This document shows, one piece after another, positions 9,215 through 17,753 of a DNA stretch of 57,290 bases. The DNA comes from Planctomycetota bacterium (GTDB lineage Bacteria; Planctomycetota; UBA1135; GCA-002686595), in the NCBI GenBank assembly GCA_016795205.1, contig JAEUHZ010000066.1, positions 1 through 57,290 of the forward strand. The letters are read 5' to 3'. Both the position numbers and the translations under genes were made by a program. Each line of letters opens with the position of its first letter. The first letter of the stretch is position 1. The notes under the pieces were generated by a model. The model did no database searches and had not been told where the DNA came from. It saw nothing but the letters and a program-made list of their open reading frames with translations.

Positions 9215-9220
9215 CCGAGC

Positions 9221-10009
9221 GTGCGACTCCAGGTCCTCTCCAGCGGGAGCGAAGGGAACTCGACCCTGATCCGCGCCGGCGAGCAGGCTGCGCTGGTGGA
9301 CGCCGGGCTCGGCCGCGAGGCCATGCTCGCGCGCCTCGAGGCCGGCCGGCTCGGCCCGGGGGCTGTCCGCCACGTGCTCGTGACCCACGGACACCTGGAC
9401 CACGCGCGCTCGGCCGGCCTCGTCGCGCGCCGCGAGCGCGCCACGCTCCACGCCGCGGATCTGTCGCTGCACCACCCTTGGGCGCGCCGCGCCAAGTCCT
9501 GTGCGGCGCTCGCGATCGGGCGCGACCAGGCGCTCCCCGGGGCGCCCTCCGGCGACGAGCTCGTCTACCGCGCCGTGCCATTGCCCCACGACTGCGATCC
9601 GACCGTGGCGTTCCGGCTGGAGCACCAGGGCCGCGTGGCCGTGATCCTGACCGACGTCGGACGTCCCGATCCGGACGTCGCGCGCGCCCTGTCCGGCGCG
9701 CACGTGCTGGTCCTGGAGTTCAACTACGACCCGGGGCTGCTGGCGCGCGGCCCCTACCCCGCGCTGCTCCAGCGCCGCATCGCCGGCGGCCGCGGCCACC
9801 TCTCGAACGCGGAGGGCGCGCGCCTGCTCGAGCTGCTCGCTTCGGCCGAGCTCCACACCGTGATCGTGGCCCACGTCTCGAAGAAGACGAACCGCCCGGA
9901 GCTGGCCCGGGCGGCCGCGGCGGGCACGCTGGAGCGGCTGGGGCTCGCCGGTCGGGTGCGCCTGCTCGTCGCCTCGCAGGACGAGGCGCTCGAGAGCGTC
10001 GAGGTCTGA
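9221..10009 (+). CDS. MBL-fold metallo-hydrolase, WalJ/YycJ-like
   Basis: This 262-residue beta-lactamase-fold hydrolase has the di-zinc motif 'THGHLDH', an N-terminal 'SSGSEGNS' strand-turn and the late motifs 'GHLSN..G..LL' and 'AHVSKKTNRPELA' that mark the WalJ/YycJ branch. Members are cytoplasmic, and YycJ is reported as a nuclease-like protein linked to the WalK/WalR region in Firmicutes and to DNA repair. No wal genes are nearby here, so only the fold and likely phosphodiesterase or nuclease activity can be inferred. The start is GTG at 9221, because the conserved N-terminal strand begins directly after it. The following cytochrome gene starts 20 nt after the stop but has its own candidate -10 element. 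Confidence 0.85.
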   Translation: MRLQVLSSGSEGNSTLIRAGEQAALVDAGLGREAMLARLEAGRLGPGAVRHVLVTHGHLDHARSAGLVARRERATLHAADLSLHHPWARRAKSCAALAIGRDQALPGAPSGDELVYRAVPLPHDCDPTVAFRLEHQGRVAVILTDVGRPDPDVARALSGAHVLVLEFNYDPGLLARGPYPALLQRRIAGGRGHLSNAEGARLLELLASAELHTVIVAHVSKKTNRPELARAAAAGTLERLGLAGRVRLLVASQDEALESVEV

Positions 10010-10014
10010 GGCGC

Positions 10015-10020
10015 TATCCT
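10015..10020 (+). promoter_or_regulatory. Candidate -10 element of the multidomain cytochrome gene
   Basis: TATCCT begins 5 nt after the stop of the MBL gene and ends 9 nt before the ATG at 10030. There is no Shine-Dalgarno sequence in the gap. The spacing matches the other candidate leaderless starts in this window. Confidence 0.4.
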
Positions 10021-10029
10021 CGGCTCTCG

Positions 10030-13000
10030 ATGGCGGCCCTCACCACGTTGCTCCTGACGCTCCCCGCGGCACAGATCGGTTTGCCCACGTCCGGTGGGCC
10101 CGTGGTCCGGCCCCCCGACCTGACGCCGCACTTCGAGGTGCCCGCCGGCGTGTCCGTGCACCTGTGGGCCGAGTCGCCGCGCCTGTTCAACCCGACGGCC
10201 ATCGACGTCGACGCGCAGGGCCGCGTGTGGGTGGCCGAGGGCGTGAACTACCGCCGCTGGGGTGGACGCAACCCCGGCCGCGAGCACGCCGGCGGCGAGC
10301 GCATCGTGATCCTCTCCGACGAGGACGGGAACGGGCTGGCGTCGAGGTCGCAGGTGTTCGTGACGGATCCCGACCTCGTCGTCCCCCTGGGCATCGCGGT
10401 GGTCGGCAACCGCGTGTTCGTGTCCTGCTCGCCGAACCTCTTCGTCTACACGGACTCGGACCTGGATGGCGTCTCCGACGTGCGCGCCACGTTCCTGACC
10501 GGGTTCGGCGGCCACGACCACGATCACGGGCTGCACTCGGTCGTCGTGGGGCCCGACCTGTCGCTGTGGTTCACGGCCGGGAACGCCGGGCCGCACCTGG
10601 TGCGCGACGCTGCGGGCTGGAACCTGCGTTCGGGCTCGATGTACCGCGATGGCGGCGCGCAGACCGCCGACAACGCGCCAGGACTGGTCTCGGACGACGG
10701 ACGCGCCTGGACCGGCGGGCTCGTCCTGCGCGTGGACCAGACCGGGCGCGGCCTGTCGGTGTTCGCGCACAACTTCCGCAACAACTACGAGCTGGCGCTC
10801 GACGCCTACGGCAACGTCTACCAGACCGACAACGACGACGACGGCAACGCGGCCTGTCGCGCGCTGTGGTGCCTGGAGGGCGCGGACCACGGGTACTTCT
10901 CGGCCGACGGCTCGCGCTCGTGGTGGTCGGACCGCCGGCCGGGTCAGGAGACCTGGAACGCGCATTGGCACCAGGACGATCCGGGCGTCGCGCCGGCGGG
11001 CCTGAGGCTGGGCGCCGGCGGCCCGACGGGCGTGGCGTTCTACGAAAGCGGGCTCCTGGGCCACGACCTGGACGGCTCTCTCTTGGCCGCGGACGCTGGC
11101 GCCGGGCGGGTCTACGCGCTGCGCCCGCGCGCGGCCGGCGCTGGCATCGAGCTCGACCCCGGGGTGCTCCTGGCCACGAAGGCGGGCGCGCCCGAGGCTC
11201 AGCGCGCGGGCTGGTTCCGCCCCAGCGACGTGGCCGTGGCGCCCGACGGGACGATCTTCGTGTCCGACTGGTCCGATCCCGGCGTGGGCGGGCACGCCGC
11301 CGGCGACCGCGAGGCGTACGGACGCATCCTGCGCGTGGTCCCCACGGGGCAGTGGACGTACACCCCGCGCTACGAGCTGAACCAGGCGCGCGGGCGCATC
11401 GAGGCGCTCGCGAACCCGGCGCCGAGCGTGCGGGCGTTGGCCGCGCGCGCGCTGGCGGGCGACCGCACGGGCGGCTCAGCGCTGCTCGTGCGCGAGGCGC
11501 TCTCGGCCGCTGATCCGCGCCTGGCCGCCCGCGCGGCGTGGATCGCCGCGCGCAGCGAGGACCTGCGCGGTGACGTGCTGCGCATGCTCCTGGCCCACGC
11601 GTCGGACGATGTCCGCGTGGCGGCCTTGCGGGCGCTGCGCGCGGCCGGCGCTGCGCCGCTGCACCTCGCGGCCGAGCTGGCGCGCGACCGCTCGCCCGCC
11701 GTGCGGCGCGAGCTGTGCGTGGCGCTGCGCACGCTGCCGCTCGAGACGAGCCGCCCGCATCTCCTGGCGTTGGCACGCGGCTACGACGGCGCGGACCGCA
11801 CCTACCTCGAGGCCTTCGGGATCGCCGCCGCCGCACACGCCGAGGCGCTGTGGCCCGAGCTCCTCGCGGAGCTGGGCGACCCGGATCCCGAGCGCTGGTC
11901 GGCGGCCTTCGCCGGGTTGGCGTGGCGACTGCACCCTCCGGCCGCGGTGCCGCTCTTCGCGCGCCGCGCACGGGTCGCGTCGCTTTCGCTCGCGGAGCGC
12001 CGGCGCATGGTCGACGCGCTGGCCTTCGTGAAGTCGCGCGCCGCGGGCGAGGCCATGGTCGACCTGGCGGTCTCCGGGCCGGAGGACCTGCGCGAGCTCG
12101 CCACGTGGTGGGTGCAGGACCGTGACGCGAACGACTGGCGCGGGTACGACCTCGCGCGCCAGCTCGGCGGCCCCGAGGAGCGCGGCGTCGAGCTGTGGTC
12201 GAGTGGCATCGTGACGCGCGGTGCCGTCGACGTGGACGTCGACATCTCGGGGGCGCGTGCGCTGTGGCTCGTCGCGACCGAGGGCGAGCGGGGCCAGGCC
12301 TGCGACTGGGTCGCCTGGATCGAGCCCCAGGTCGAGCACGCCGGCGGCGTGCTCGAGCTCTCCGACGCGCCCTGGACGCGCGCCGACGCCGCCTGGGGCT
12401 CCGTGCGGCGCGGGAAGAACTGCCAGGGCGGACCCATCGTGGTCGATGGCCGCACCGTGGAGCGCGGCCTCGGCGCGCACGCCTATTCAGTGATCCGCTT
12501 CGACCTGCCTCCGGGCGCGACGCGCTTCACGGCGCGCGCCGCGATCGACGATGCGGGCTCCTCGCAGGGCGGCCGGAGCGACGTCGAGTTCCAGGTGCTG
12601 GTCGACGAGGGAGTCCTGCGCGCGCGCCTGCGCGAGCACGCGGCCGTGCTGGTCGACCCGCGCGCGAGCCCCGGGGCGCTCGAGGCCGCCGCCGAGGCGC
12701 TGTGCTCGACCGGCGCGGGCGGCCTCGAGGCCCTCCGCCTGGCGCAGGCCGGCGCGCTCCCGGACGCGGCGCGCGCAGCGCTCGCGGCGCGCATCTTCCG
12801 TTCGCCGGACCTGTCCGTGCGCGCGCTGGCGAGCGAGCACTTCGCGCGCCCGGGCGCGGGCGGCGCCGCGCTGCCCTCGGTCCAGGAGATCCTGCGCCTG
12901 GAGGGTTCGGCCGCGCGCGGCGCCGAGCTCTTCTTCGGCCGGGCCACCTGCGGGCAGTGCCACGTCTTCCACGGTCGCGGCGCGGACATCGGGCCGGAGC

Positions 13001-13908
13001 TCACGACGATCCGCGGCAAGTACGGGCCGGCGGCGCTGCTCGACGCGCTCTTGAACCCCAGCGCCGGCATCGCCTTCGGCTACGAGACCTGGCTGGTCGA
13101 GACGCGCGACGAGGAGCTCGTCTCCGGCTTCGTGGTGCGCGACGACGAGCACGAGCTCGTCCTGCGCGACACCGCCGGCCGCCGCCACGCGATCCAGAAG
13201 GACGCGATCGCGGCGCGCGCGCGCCAGACCGTCTCGGCCATGCCCGACGGCGTGGCCCTGGGGCTCGCGGCGCAGGACGTGGCCGACGTGCTGGCGCTCT
13301 TGAACTCGGATCCCACCGCACCCGGCGAGCGTGGCGAGCCGCTCGCGCTGTTCGACGGGCGCGACCTGTCCCAGTGGACCTACCACCTCGCGGATCCCAC
13401 GGCGCGCCTGGAGGACGTGTGGAGCGTCGCGGATGGGGTCCTGCGCTGCGCCGGCAACCCGATCGGGTATCTCAAGACGCGGGCCACGTACACGAACTTC
13501 GTGCTCGAGCTGGAGTGGCGCTTCGACCCGGCGCGCGGCGCCGGCAACAGCGGCGTGCTGCTGCGCCGCACGGGCCCCGACGTCGTCTGGCCGCGCTCGA
13601 TCGAGGCCCAGCTCATGAGCCGCAACGCGGGCGACATCTGGAACATCGGTGAGTTCCCGCTGGTCGTCGACGCCGCGCGCACCGCGGGCCGCCGCACGGA
13701 GAAGCTCTGGCCCTCGAACGAGAAACCGCTCGGGGAGTGGAACCACTACCGGATCACGCTCGATGGCGGCGAGCTGATCCTGGAGGTCAACGGCGAGGTC
13801 CAGAACCGCGCGAGCTGGTGCCAGGAGATCCCGGGCGAGATCGGCCTGCAGAGCGAGGGCGCCACCATCGAGTTCCGCAACATCGTGCTGACGCCGATCC
13901 GGCGCTGA
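10030..13908 (+). CDS. PVC-type multidomain cytochrome: propeller dehydrogenase, HEAT, NPCBM, cytochrome c, DUF1080
   Basis: This 1292-residue exported protein joins five modules. After a signal peptide (about 1-17) comes a beta-propeller of the planctomycete membrane-bound dehydrogenase type (about 30-440, starting 'NPTAIDVDAQGRVWVAE'). Helical HEAT-like repeats follow (about 455-700), then an NPCBM-like carbohydrate-binding module (about 790-850, 'GLGAHA.S.I.FDLP'). A planctomycete-type cytochrome c domain has its haem site CGQCH at 974-978. The C-terminal DUF1080 domain (about 1102-1292, 'LFDGRDLSQW', 'GNSGVLLR', 'W.HYRI') is the 3-keto-disaccharide hydrolase fold. It probably oxidises a sugar or polysaccharide in the periplasm and passes electrons to the haem, while DUF1080 processes the keto-product; this division of labour is inferred. 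It appears to be monocistronic. Confidence 0.9.
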   Translation: MAALTTLLLTLPAAQIGLPTSGGPVVRPPDLTPHFEVPAGVSVHLWAESPRLFNPTAIDVDAQGRVWVAEGVNYRRWGGRNPGREHAGGERIVILSDEDGNGLASRSQVFVTDPDLVVPLGIAVVGNRVFVSCSPNLFVYTDSDLDGVSDVRATFLTGFGGHDHDHGLHSVVVGPDLSLWFTAGNAGPHLVRDAAGWNLRSGSMYRDGGAQTADNAPGLVSDDGRAWTGGLVLRVDQTGRGLSVFAHNFRNNYELALDAYGNVYQTDNDDDGNAACRALWCLEGADHGYFSADGSRSWWSDRRPGQETWNAHWHQDDPGVAPAGLRLGAGGPTGVAFYESGLLGHDLDGSLLAADAGAGRVYALRPRAAGAGIELDPGVLLATKAGAPEAQRAGWFRPSDVAVAPDGTIFVSDWSDPGVGGHAAGDREAYGRILRVVPTGQWTYTPRYELNQARGRIEALANPAPSVRALAARALAGDRTGGSALLVREALSAADPRLAARAAWIAARSEDLRGDVLRMLLAHASDDVRVAALRALRAAGAAPLHLAAELARDRSPAVRRELCVALRTLPLETSRPHLLALARGYDGADRTYLEAFGIAAAAHAEALWPELLAELGDPDPERWSAAFAGLAWRLHPPAAVPLFARRARVASLSLAERRRMVDALAFVKSRAAGEAMVDLAVSGPEDLRELATWWVQDRDANDWRGYDLARQLGGPEERGVELWSSGIVTRGAVDVDVDISGARALWLVATEGERGQACDWVAWIEPQVEHAGGVLELSDAPWTRADAAWGSVRRGKNCQGGPIVVDGRTVERGLGAHAYSVIRFDLPPGATRFTARAAIDDAGSSQGGRSDVEFQVLVDEGVLRARLREHAAVLVDPRASPGALEAAAEALCSTGAGGLEALRLAQAGALPDAARAALAARIFRSPDLSVRALASEHFARPGAGGAALPSVQEILRLEGSAARGAELFFGRATCGQCHVFHGRGADIGPELTTIRGKYGPAALLDALLNPSAGIAFGYETWLVETRDEELVSGFVVRDDEHELVLRDTAGRRHAIQKDAIAARARQTVSAMPDGVALGLAAQDVADVLALLNSDPTAPGERGEPLALFDGRDLSQWTYHLADPTARLEDVWSVADGVLRCAGNPIGYLKTRATYTNFVLELEWRFDPARGAGNSGVLLRRTGPDVVWPRSIEAQLMSRNAGDIWNIGEFPLVVDAARTAGRRTEKLWPSNEKPLGEWNHYRITLDGGELILEVNGEVQNRASWCQEIPGEIGLQSEGATIEFRNIVLTPIRR

Positions 13909-14118
13909 AGCAGCGGCCGATCAGGACCCTGCTGGAAGGACCGCGCGCGCGCTCCAGGCCCAGGAACCCGGACCTCGAGGCGGCAGCGGTCGGCCATCCC
14001 CTGTGCGACCTGCGCCTGGCCCCGGGCGCAGCGCCGGCCGTGCGCTGCGCGGCGCAGACCACGGCCCCCGAACCCGCGGTGGCTGCCGGCGCGGACGGCC
14101 CGCCCCGCGGACGCGCGC

Positions 14119-14481
14119 TCAGGCCTTCACGATGGTCTTGAAGCCGCCGTACATCATCCGATTGGGGTCGAACGGCATCTTCTTCCAGCGCTTCATCATG
14201 GCCTGCATGCGCGGGTCCACCATGATCTTCGCATTGACCGCATCGCGCTGTGCCTTGGAGCGGTACACGATCCAGGCGAAGACCACGGTCTCGGTGGGCT
14301 TGGCCTTGGCGCCCTTGCCGAACGCGACGCCGCAGGGGATGCGGCTGTCGTCGAGTGCGCACTCGTGGTAGTCGAGCGCACCGTGGGACTTCCAGAGCTT
14401 GGAGGCCGCGCGCGCCATCCGGCCGTAGGCCTTCAGGTTGCGCTTGGGGACGGGCAGCACGAAGCCATCGACGTAGGTCAT
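14119..14481 (-). CDS. DUF1428 family protein
   Basis: This 120-residue cytoplasmic protein matches DUF1428 (YbaA-like) from end to end. It begins 'YVDGFVLPVPK', has the central 'FAWIVYRSKAQRD' strand-helix and ends with 'M..FDPNRMMYGGFKTIV'. The fold is a dimeric alpha/beta barrel (ferredoxin-like) of unknown function. The start is well supported: a GGAG ribosome-binding sequence precedes the ATG by six bases, and a TAGAAC hexamer lies about 22 nt upstream of the ATG. Visible Shine-Dalgarno sequences are uncommon in this window. It is divergent from the HPP gene and has no functional neighbour. About 210 nt between it and the cytochrome gene contain nothing recognisable. Confidence 0.9.
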   Translation of the reverse strand: MTYVDGFVLPVPKRNLKAYGRMARAASKLWKSHGALDYHECALDDSRIPCGVAFGKGAKAKPTETVVFAWIVYRSKAQRDAVNAKIMVDPRMQAMMKRWKKMPFDPNRMMYGGFKTIVKA

Positions 14482-14662
14482 GGGGGTCTCCGGGACTCGG
14501 GGCGTTCTATCCGCTCGCGCCGCCGCGGACCAGGGCGCGGGGTCGGGGAGCGGATCGCCGCGTACTCCCTACGAGCCGTCGGGCGCGCACTGGCCGGCTC
14601 GCAGGCGCGTCCTAGACTTCGGCGCCCGCCGAGGGGCCGACCGCCGCGGATCCGCACCACCG

Positions 14663-15214
14663 ATGCACTTCCCGAACGTCTCGACCCCGCGGGCAGCGCG
14701 CGTCGCGCTGTGGACCACGCTGGCGGCCCTCGTCGTGGGCGCGCTCGCGTGGCGCACGGGCCTGCCGCTCCTGTTCCCAGCGCTGGGTGCGTCGACGTTC
14801 ATCGTGTTCGCGCTGCCCTCCGCGCCGGCCGCCGCGCCGCGCAACGTGATCCTGGCGCACGCCGCGGGCGCGCTCATCGGCTGGGCCTGCCTCTGGGCCT
14901 GCGCGGTCGACGCGAGCGCCGCGGGCCCGAGCCACCTCCACGGGATGCCGCACGTGCTGGCTGCGTCCCTGTCGCTCGGGCTGACCACGCTGGCGATGCT
15001 CGTGCTGCGCGCGCCGCACCCGCCGGCGGGGGCCACGACGCTGATCGTCTCGCTGGGCTCGATGCCCGAGCTGTGGCACGTCGGTGTCGTCGTCCTGGCG
15101 TGCGTGATGCTCGTCCTGCTGGCGCAGGCGGCGCACCAGGCGGCGGGCGTCCCCTACCCGTGGTGGCGTCCGCGCCCCTCCGCGGCCCCGGGCGCGGAGG
15201 CCTCGCGGAGCTAG
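14663..15214 (+). CDS. HPP family integral membrane protein
   Basis: This 183-residue membrane protein has four hydrophobic segments (about 12-30, 33-52, 62-80 and 93-113, with a last one near 135-155). The family signature 'APHPPAGATTL' follows the fourth. HPP proteins are four-helix membrane proteins; some cyanobacterial and plant members take part in nitrite transport, but the bacterial ones are mostly unassigned. The short Ala/Pro-rich C-terminal tail is cytoplasmic or disordered. The ATG at 14663 starts just before the first helix. A TAGACT hexamer at 14613-14618 is a possible -10 element. The gene ends tail-to-tail with the UbiB-family gene; the two stop codons overlap by 4 nt (15211-15214). 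Confidence 0.85.
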   Translation: MHFPNVSTPRAARVALWTTLAALVVGALAWRTGLPLLFPALGASTFIVFALPSAPAAAPRNVILAHAAGALIGWACLWACAVDASAAGPSHLHGMPHVLAASLSLGLTTLAMLVLRAPHPPAGATTLIVSLGSMPELWHVGVVVLACVMLVLLAQAAHQAAGVPYPWWRPRPSAAPGAEASRS

Positions 15215-16869
15215 CGGCGGCGGGTCACGAGGATCCACCACAGCCCGACGCCGATCGAGCTCAGGAAGCCGATCGCGCCGAACAGCGGCAAGCCCAGCAG
15301 GCGCGGCCCGCCCTCGATCGTGAGCGAGACCGAGGTGCCGACGATCAGCGCGGCGGTGATCATGCCGATGGTCAAGTGGTTGACGCTCTGGTCCATGCGC
15401 TCGGCGAAACGCTCCAGGCCGGGCAGGTCGATGTCGACGCCCACCCGGCCCCGGCGCATGCGGGAGCGCAGGTCGCGCAGATCCCGCGGCAAGTCGCTGG
15501 CGAGGTGCGCGAGATCGGACAGCGCGCGCCGCGCCGCCGTGAGCGGCGAGCGGCGCGCGCGCTCGGCGCGCCGCACGAACGGCTCGACGTGCTCGATCGC
15601 CACGAACGAGGGGTCCAGGCTGCGGCCCAGCCCCTCGAGGGTGAACAGCACCTTGAGCAGGATCGTGACGTCGGCCGGCAGTTGCAGCCGGTGCTCGCGC
15701 ACCAGCGCGTTGATGTCGCGCACCAGTTCCGCCGCGGACAACTGCTCGAGCGCGCGACCGCGGTAGCGGTCGATGAACTCGGCGCAGTCGGCCTCGAACT
15801 CCTCGGGCACCGCCTCGCCCTCCGACCAGGCGAGCAGCACCTCCGCGGCCGTCTCCGGCCGCCGCAGCGCGATGGCCACCAGGAGGTCGAGGAACTCGTG
15901 GCGGCGCGCCTCGGAGAGCGAGCCCACCTGCCCGAAGTCGATCAAGCCCAAGCGTCCATCGGCGAGCAGGATCACGTTGCCAGCGTGCGGATCGGCGTGG
16001 AACACGCCGTCCTGGAACACCATGCGCAGCATGGCTTCGGCGCCGGCCGCGGCCACGGCGCGCGGGTCCGGGCCGTCGCGCGCGCCGGCCCGCACCCATT
16101 CACCGAGGCTCGGACCGTCGAAGCGCTCCATGACGCACAGCCGCTCGCGCACGAGGTGCGTGACGATGCGCGGGATGACCAGGCGTCCATTCGGCGGCAG
16201 GTTCGCGCGCAGTCGTTCCGCGTTGCGCGCCTCGCGCGCCAGGTCCAGCTCGCCGCGCAACACGCGCGTGAACTGCCGGACGACGGCGCGCGGCCGATAG
16301 GCGCGCAATTCGGCGCGGTCTTCGAGCAGCTCGGCGATGCGCGCCAGGAGCCGCAGGTCGGACTCGACGACCTCCACGATCCCCGGACGGCGGACCTTGA
16401 GCACCACGCGGGTGCCATCCTGGAGCTCGGCCGCGTGCACCTGAGCGATCGAGCCGGCGGCCAGCGGCTGCCGGTCGAGCGCGCGGAACACGCGCTCCGC
16501 GGGCGCGCCGAGATCCTCGGCGAGCTGGGCCGCGAGCTGCTCGAAGGACACCTCGGGCACGTCCTCCTGCAGGCGCGCGAGCTCCTCCGTCCAGGCCTGC
16601 GGCAGCAGGTCGGAGCGCCCGGCCAGGAGCTGGCCCAGCTTGACGAACACCGGGCCGAGGCGCTCGAAGGCCTCCCGCAGACGGACCTCTGGCGGCTTGG
16701 TGTGCGAGCCGCCGTCGCGCGCGAGCCGCAGGGCCACGCCCGCGCGCGCCAGTTGGCCGGTGATCCCCGCGCGCTGGAACAGCTCGCCCAACCCGTGGCG
16801 GGCGAAGACCGCGGTGATCTCCGCCAGGCGGCGCAGGTCCCGCGCCCGGTCCAGGGTCTCGAAGCCCAT
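15211..16869 (-). CDS. ABC1/UbiB-family atypical protein kinase
   Basis: This 552-residue protein has all hallmarks of the UbiB/AarF/COQ8 family: the N-terminal extension motif 'FVKLGQLLAGRSDLLP' (KxGQ), the Ala-rich loop 'AAGSIAQVH' replacing a normal P-loop, the ATP lysine in 'VVLKVRRPG', the catalytic 'FHADPHAGN' and the metal-binding 'LIDFGQVG'. Two C-terminal membrane helices (about 505-525 and 530-550) anchor it. The family supports quinone biosynthesis through ATPase or kinase-like activity. This organism makes menaquinone by the look of the genes near 54-57 kb, so a role in quinone or other lipid metabolism is plausible. Start: ATG at 16869, with a TATCCT hexamer 11 nt upstream; a GTG one codon earlier is possible. 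Confidence 0.9.
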   Translation of the reverse strand: MGFETLDRARDLRRLAEITAVFARHGLGELFQRAGITGQLARAGVALRLARDGGSHTKPPEVRLREAFERLGPVFVKLGQLLAGRSDLLPQAWTEELARLQEDVPEVSFEQLAAQLAEDLGAPAERVFRALDRQPLAAGSIAQVHAAELQDGTRVVLKVRRPGIVEVVESDLRLLARIAELLEDRAELRAYRPRAVVRQFTRVLRGELDLAREARNAERLRANLPPNGRLVIPRIVTHLVRERLCVMERFDGPSLGEWVRAGARDGPDPRAVAAAGAEAMLRMVFQDGVFHADPHAGNVILLADGRLGLIDFGQVGSLSEARRHEFLDLLVAIALRRPETAAEVLLAWSEGEAVPEEFEADCAEFIDRYRGRALEQLSAAELVRDINALVREHRLQLPADVTILLKVLFTLEGLGRSLDPSFVAIEHVEPFVRRAERARRSPLTAARRALSDLAHLASDLPRDLRDLRSRMRRGRVGVDIDLPGLERFAERMDQSVNHLTIGMITAALIVGTSVSLTIEGGPRLLGLPLFGAIGFLSSIGVGLWWILVTRRR

Positions 16870-16880
16870 CACGCGCGGCG

Positions 16881-16886
16881 AGGATA
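16881..16886 (-). promoter_or_regulatory. Candidate -10 element of the UbiB-family gene
   Basis: On the minus strand this reads TATCCT, 11 nt before the ATG at 16869. TTCGAG lies about 17 nt further upstream as a weak -35 match. No Shine-Dalgarno sequence is present. Confidence 0.4.
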
Positions 16887-17031
16887 GCGCCCATCGCGCA
16901 ATGCTCGAAGCAGAGACTCCGGTGCCCGAGCCGGCCCGCGCTCAGGGCCTGCGGAAGGATCGCGCGCGACGCGACGCACAGCGGTGCCGCCACGGACCGC
17001 GAGGCCTGCGGCTGGCCGTCCTGGCGGCCGC

Positions 17032-17751
17032 TCAGCCCCGCGCGCGCCGCAGCGGTTCCAGGCGATGGAACACGCTCCAGCGCACGATGGCCCACAGCGC
17101 GATGAAGGCGTCGCGCAGGCCGATCTTCTTGCCCTCGGAGTAGTCGCGCCCGGCGTAGCTGATCGGCACCTCGTAGACGCGCGCGCGCAGCTTGGCGACC
17201 TTGGCGGCGAACTCGGGTTCGACCGCGAACGTGCGCGAGCGGATCTGGATCCGGTCGGCGACCTCGCGCCGGAAGACCTTGTAGCAGGTCTCCATGTCGG
17301 ACAGGTTCAGGTTCGTGAACATGTTCGACACCGTCGTGAGCAGGCGGTTCCCGACGTAGTGCCAGTACAGGTGCACGCGCGCGTAGCGACCGCCCAGGAA
17401 GCGACTGCCGAACACCACGTCGGCCTGGCCCTCCAGGATCGGAGCCAGCAGCGCGCCATAGTCGCTCGGGTCGTACTCCAGGTCCGCGTCCTGGATCAGG
17501 ACGACGTCGCCCGTGACGTGCGCGAAGCCGGTCGACAGCGCCGCGCCCTTGCCCGAGTTCGTCGCGTGCCTGAAGCAACGCACGTTGGGGTGCTCGCGCG
17601 CCAGCGCCTCCATGATCTCCCGCGAGCGGTCGCGCGAGCCGTCGTCGACGAGCAGGATCTCCTTGTCGAAGGGCGTCGCCTGGACCCGTCGCACGATCTC
17701 GGCCAGCGTGGCCTCCTCGTTGTAGACCGGGATGACGACCGACAGCTTCAC
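17032..17751 (-). CDS. GT2 glycosyltransferase, dolichyl-phosphate mannose synthase-like
   Basis: This 239-residue GT-A enzyme begins 'KLSVVIPVYNEEATL' and has the UDP/GDP-binding 'LLVDDGSRDRS', the metal-binding 'IQDADLEYDP' and the acceptor-side 'VFGSRFLGG'. It lacks C-terminal membrane helices, so it is the soluble DPMS type, which loads a sugar on a polyprenyl phosphate at the membrane. It starts with GTG at 17751, only 2 nt after the stop of the upstream glycosyltransferase. It is the last of a run of sugar transferases that likely build a surface glycan or glycosylate proteins. The frame is open much further upstream, but homology begins at this GTG. Confidence 0.9.
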   Translation of the reverse strand: MKLSVVIPVYNEEATLAEIVRRVQATPFDKEILLVDDGSRDRSREIMEALAREHPNVRCFRHATNSGKGAALSTGFAHVTGDVVLIQDADLEYDPSDYGALLAPILEGQADVVFGSRFLGGRYARVHLYWHYVGNRLLTTVSNMFTNLNLSDMETCYKVFRREVADRIQIRSRTFAVEPEFAAKVAKLRARVYEVPISYAGRDYSEGKKIGLRDAFIALWAIVRWSVFHRLEPLRRARG

Positions 17752-17753
17752 GC

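Noticed and set aside
13909..14118. Spacer after the cytochrome gene, examined for tRNA or small RNA
   Set aside because: No cloverleaf, no conserved T-loop sequence and no T-run terminator were found.
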